A stretch of 52,160 nucleotides of DNA from a virus: the IMG/VR virus record IMGVR_UViG_3300033153_005795, positions 1-52,160 of that record. The stretch is one strand, 5' to 3'. Under the pieces are notes generated by a model that was not told the DNA's origin, ran no database searches, and worked only from the letters and a program-made list of their open reading frames with translations. The position numbers were made by a program, and so were the translations under genes. Positions 50,351 to 52,160 of the stretch are shown here, one piece after another. Every line of letters begins with the position of its first letter. Within the stretch, counting starts at the first letter, position 1.

Positions 50351-51604
50351 TTATATCCTCCTGTACCGCCGTACGTCAAAGTTATCGGGACTTACCTGCG
50401 GGGCACTTTGCAATAACGAGTAATAGCCGGATAGCCGCAGATTACGTAGCTGATCACGGTAGATATTCGAGAGGGCCTTCGCTTTTTCTGCGTTTCCTTC
50501 GATACTTACTATTACGTATGCTGCGTAGGTTGCTATCGTTTCGTCCAACCCTTTCCAGATAGAGGGTGCTACCTCATACATAATATGCCCCCCGCTTCCA
50601 GCTGCGGGGACAGGATCCAATGCTACGTCCAGTGTAGCTATACGGGTGGTTCTGTCGTATGCTGTAATGGTTCTTTCCTGGATATAGTCGCCGACCGCTC
50701 CCGTACCTGTAACTTTGAGAATTCGCAATACACAACCTGCGTATGCGTTTTCGTGAGTATCAAGTGTGCCTGCATTCGGAGTAGTTGCAAATGTTACTTC
50801 GTTACCGTCTGAATTGACCGAGCACGTTCCATTGTGGAGGCGTGCAGTTCCCGCTGGTATGTACTCAATGGTCAGTACGAGCCCGGCTGGCAGTACGTTC
50901 ACATTCTGAATATGAAGCGTACTGCCCTCTATCCACACGTACCTTCCCAGCGGGTTGAAGCGGCTGCGTGGGTTATAGATAAGCCGTGCTCCTTCGGATG
51001 TATGCTTATAGATTGCATAGACTGCCCCAATATGATATGGTAGAACATATGTCATATCACTACTCGTAATTGTCAGGTTCGTTCGTCCTACAACAGGTGT
51101 CTTTGTGTTGCGGTTTATCTCGCCGATTATTACAGGATATGCCCTCTCCAGTTCCCCGATTATATCTGCATCCGTATATTTTACATTGATAGCGGGCTCA
51201 TCCGTATTCGACCTGACTGCCGCAATGGCACGTGTCAGGAAACTTTCTGCGTAGTTACTGGCTTGTTGAGCAGCAGGTGCAACATAGCTGCCTTCCCATA
51301 TTACAGTACCATCAGCTATCATACCATCACTATCGGCAGGGTTAGCCCCATTCTGTACGAATGCTACCACGATATACGTCCCCGCCGTCGTAATGTTACC
51401 GTCTGCATCAAAATCCCCTGTATAATGACCGCTGCCGGATCCGACTTCCGTCAGAGCAACATCATAATCGTCGGCATCGTGGCCGCCGGTTCCCCAGTCC
51501 TCAAAAGCCGAACCATCACTCAATGCCGCCTGCCCGCTCGAATTAAACCGCACGGCATACAGCGTTACTCCCGATTTATAATTTACGTGTATTTCGTTTG
51601 CCAT
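50351..51604 (-). CDS. Head-tail adaptor/tail protein, copy A with extra N-terminal domain
   Basis: 417 residues. The N-terminal 110 residues are an added beta module (MANEIHVNYKSGVTLYAVRF, YDVALTEVGSGSGHYTGDFD, TAGTYIVVAFVQNGANPADS) of a type common in phage virion proteins. The rest is the paralogous partner of 49432-50343. The two probably arose by tandem duplication, after which one lost or the other gained the N-terminal domain. Confidence 0.65.
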   Translation of the reverse strand: MANEIHVNYKSGVTLYAVRFNSSGQAALSDGSAFEDWGTGGHDADDYDVALTEVGSGSGHYTGDFDADGNITTAGTYIVVAFVQNGANPADSDGMIADGTVIWEGSYVAPAAQQASNYAESFLTRAIAAVRSNTDEPAINVKYTDADIIGELERAYPVIIGEINRNTKTPVVGRTNLTITSSDMTYVLPYHIGAVYAIYKHTSEGARLIYNPRSRFNPLGRYVWIEGSTLHIQNVNVLPAGLVLTIEYIPAGTARLHNGTCSVNSDGNEVTFATTPNAGTLDTHENAYAGCVLRILKVTGTGAVGDYIQERTITAYDRTTRIATLDVALDPVPAAGSGGHIMYEVAPSIWKGLDETIATYAAYVIVSIEGNAEKAKALSNIYRDQLRNLRLSGYYSLLQSAPQVSPDNFDVRRYRRI

Positions 51605-51611
51605 TGTTCTT

Positions 51612-52160
51612 TTATGGTGGCCCTGCCATTAAGCCAAGATTAACTAAAGCATCTCTTATTGCCTCTACTTCTGCTTTTGTTGGTGGGTCTGATATTGATA
51701 CATACGACTGTTGTGTAACAGGGGTTTTACCAAAAAAGCCAGCTTTTGAACCATCGTGATTAAGGTCGCCCAAACTAACATCATTGCTATTGTTGTCCTG
51801 GAAGTTTATTGTGCTGCCGCCTCTAAAATAGATACCACCGCCAGTGCTAAAGAGCATATTTTTGTTATCGCTCACTGAAGCTACAAAAGTACCGCTACTG
51901 TTTATGGCAAATTCACCATTTATGGCCGACATATCATCATAACCATAAATTCTAAAACCAACCGAGTCTGCAGTCTGCTTTACTTGTAATGTCCCTTTTA
52001 TTTGTGCATCACCATTACTATTTACTGTAAAGACTTCTGTACTATCACTGTCTCTCAATTTTAGTTCTTTAGCTCCGGCATTATCACCCAGATTCATATA
52101 AAGGTGTCCTTTACTGGAAAGGAATACATAACCGGAGCCGCCAGCAACAAGAGTGGTTGA
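51612..52160 (-). CDS. C-terminal part of the junction-spanning tail spike
   Basis: Same gene as at 1-2712, with the last 114 bases duplicated. The C-terminal 145 residues follow the beta-helix with short repeats of the type NGDAQIKGTLQV and end in a helical segment (AEVEAIRDALVNLGLMAG), an ending often seen in phage tail-fibre proteins and plausibly a trimerisation or capping region. The stop at 51612 is 7 bases before the start of the next gene (51604), so the late operon continues directly. Confidence 0.85.
   Translation of the reverse strand, partial: STTLVAGGSGYVFLSSKGHLYMNLGDNAGAKELKLRDSDSTEVFTVNSNGDAQIKGTLQVKQTADSVGFRIYGYDDMSAINGEFAINSSGTFVASVSDNKNMLFSTGGGIYFRGGSTINFQDNNSNDVSLGDLNHDGSKAGFFGKTPVTQQSYVSISDPPTKAEVEAIRDALVNLGLMAGPP
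52047..52160. repeat. Terminal duplication, right copy
   Basis: Exact copy of positions 1-114. Joining 52046 to 1 restores one continuous minus-strand reading frame for the tail-spike gene. Confidence 0.95.

Larger units (their letters stand above)
2913..50404. repeat. Highly iterated GCCCCGCAG motif family (about 29 copies genome-wide)
   Basis: Exact GCCCCGCAG on the plus strand starts at 2913, 6806, 10340, 11457, 13724, 21240, 24879, 27864, 31470, 33255, 39138, 41087, 46190 and 49172; its complement CTGCGGGGC starts at 10531, 11066, 12341, 12474, 14367, 17595, 22308, 28310, 29155, 32272, 37532, 41409, 44435, 46696 and 50396. The next base is a purine in nearly all copies, giving GCCCCGCAGRW. 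Orientation is balanced (14 and 15). Copies in genes encode different peptides (APQ, LRG, SAGQ, GPA, PRR, CGA) in all frames, so the selection is on DNA. Near misses also occur (8272, 24816, 44260, 50602). About 0.4 exact copies are expected by chance. Counts were made by eye. Confidence 0.9.

Overview
The window is an essentially complete tailed-phage genome, assembled as a circle and cut inside a gene. Bases 1-114 are identical to bases 52047-52160, so the unique length is 52,046 bp, and one large tail gene runs off position 1 and continues at the right end. Every gene I can support lies on the minus strand and reads toward lower coordinates. Genes are tightly packed, with many ATGA or TAATG overlaps and a strong AAAGGAG-type ribosome binding site. 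The virion set (portal, scaffold, capsid, tail nozzle, very large internal proteins, tail spike and fibre, but no tape measure or tail-tube genes) suggests a podovirus-like lytic phage. I see no integrase, repressor or recognisable endolysin. The strong sigma70-type promoters and Shine-Dalgarno sites point to a bacterial host, which I cannot identify.

Late region (13652 down to 1, then 52046 down to 37515): a zinc/winged-helix DNA-binding protein, small-terminase candidates, TerL, portal, scaffold, major capsid protein, a beta-helix virion protein, an XhlA-like membrane protein, the tail spike that crosses the junction, a tandemly duplicated tail gene pair, a tail fibre with a seven-blade propeller, the tail nozzle, and coiled-coil/large internal virion proteins.

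Early region (37412 down to 21217): small accessory proteins (YopX-like, PGDYG-like, MazG-like), an MT-A70 adenine methyltransferase, a uracil-DNA-glycosylase/PolA fusion, an ERCC4 nuclease, a LamG protein, a Cas4-like nuclease, a lipoprotein and membrane protein pair, a Sak4-like RecA ATPase with its partner, a band-7/SPFH protein, a DnaQ-like exonuclease and a RepA-like helicase.

Ubiquitin-like region (about 20847 down to 15141): behind a strong promoter lies a cassette encoding a ubiquitin-like protein ending exactly in Gly-Gly (20231-20500), an E2 conjugating domain fused to a RING/PHD-type zinc finger and further zinc knuckles (18866-20140), a JAMM peptidase (17858-18838) and a ThiF-family E1 (17088-17861), plus small unknown proteins. 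One of these shares a domain with the JAMM protein. This is the most exciting system in the window: a compact E1-E2/E3-Ubl-deubiquitinase pathway in a lytic phage.

Two other signals stand out. The 9-mer GCCCCGCAG (consensus GCCCCGCAGRW) occurs about 29 times on both strands and in all reading frames, against about 0.4 expected. Also, a single-gene transcription unit at 14350-14959 has its own promoter, its own terminator, and 15-base complementary arms in its 5' and 3' untranslated regions.
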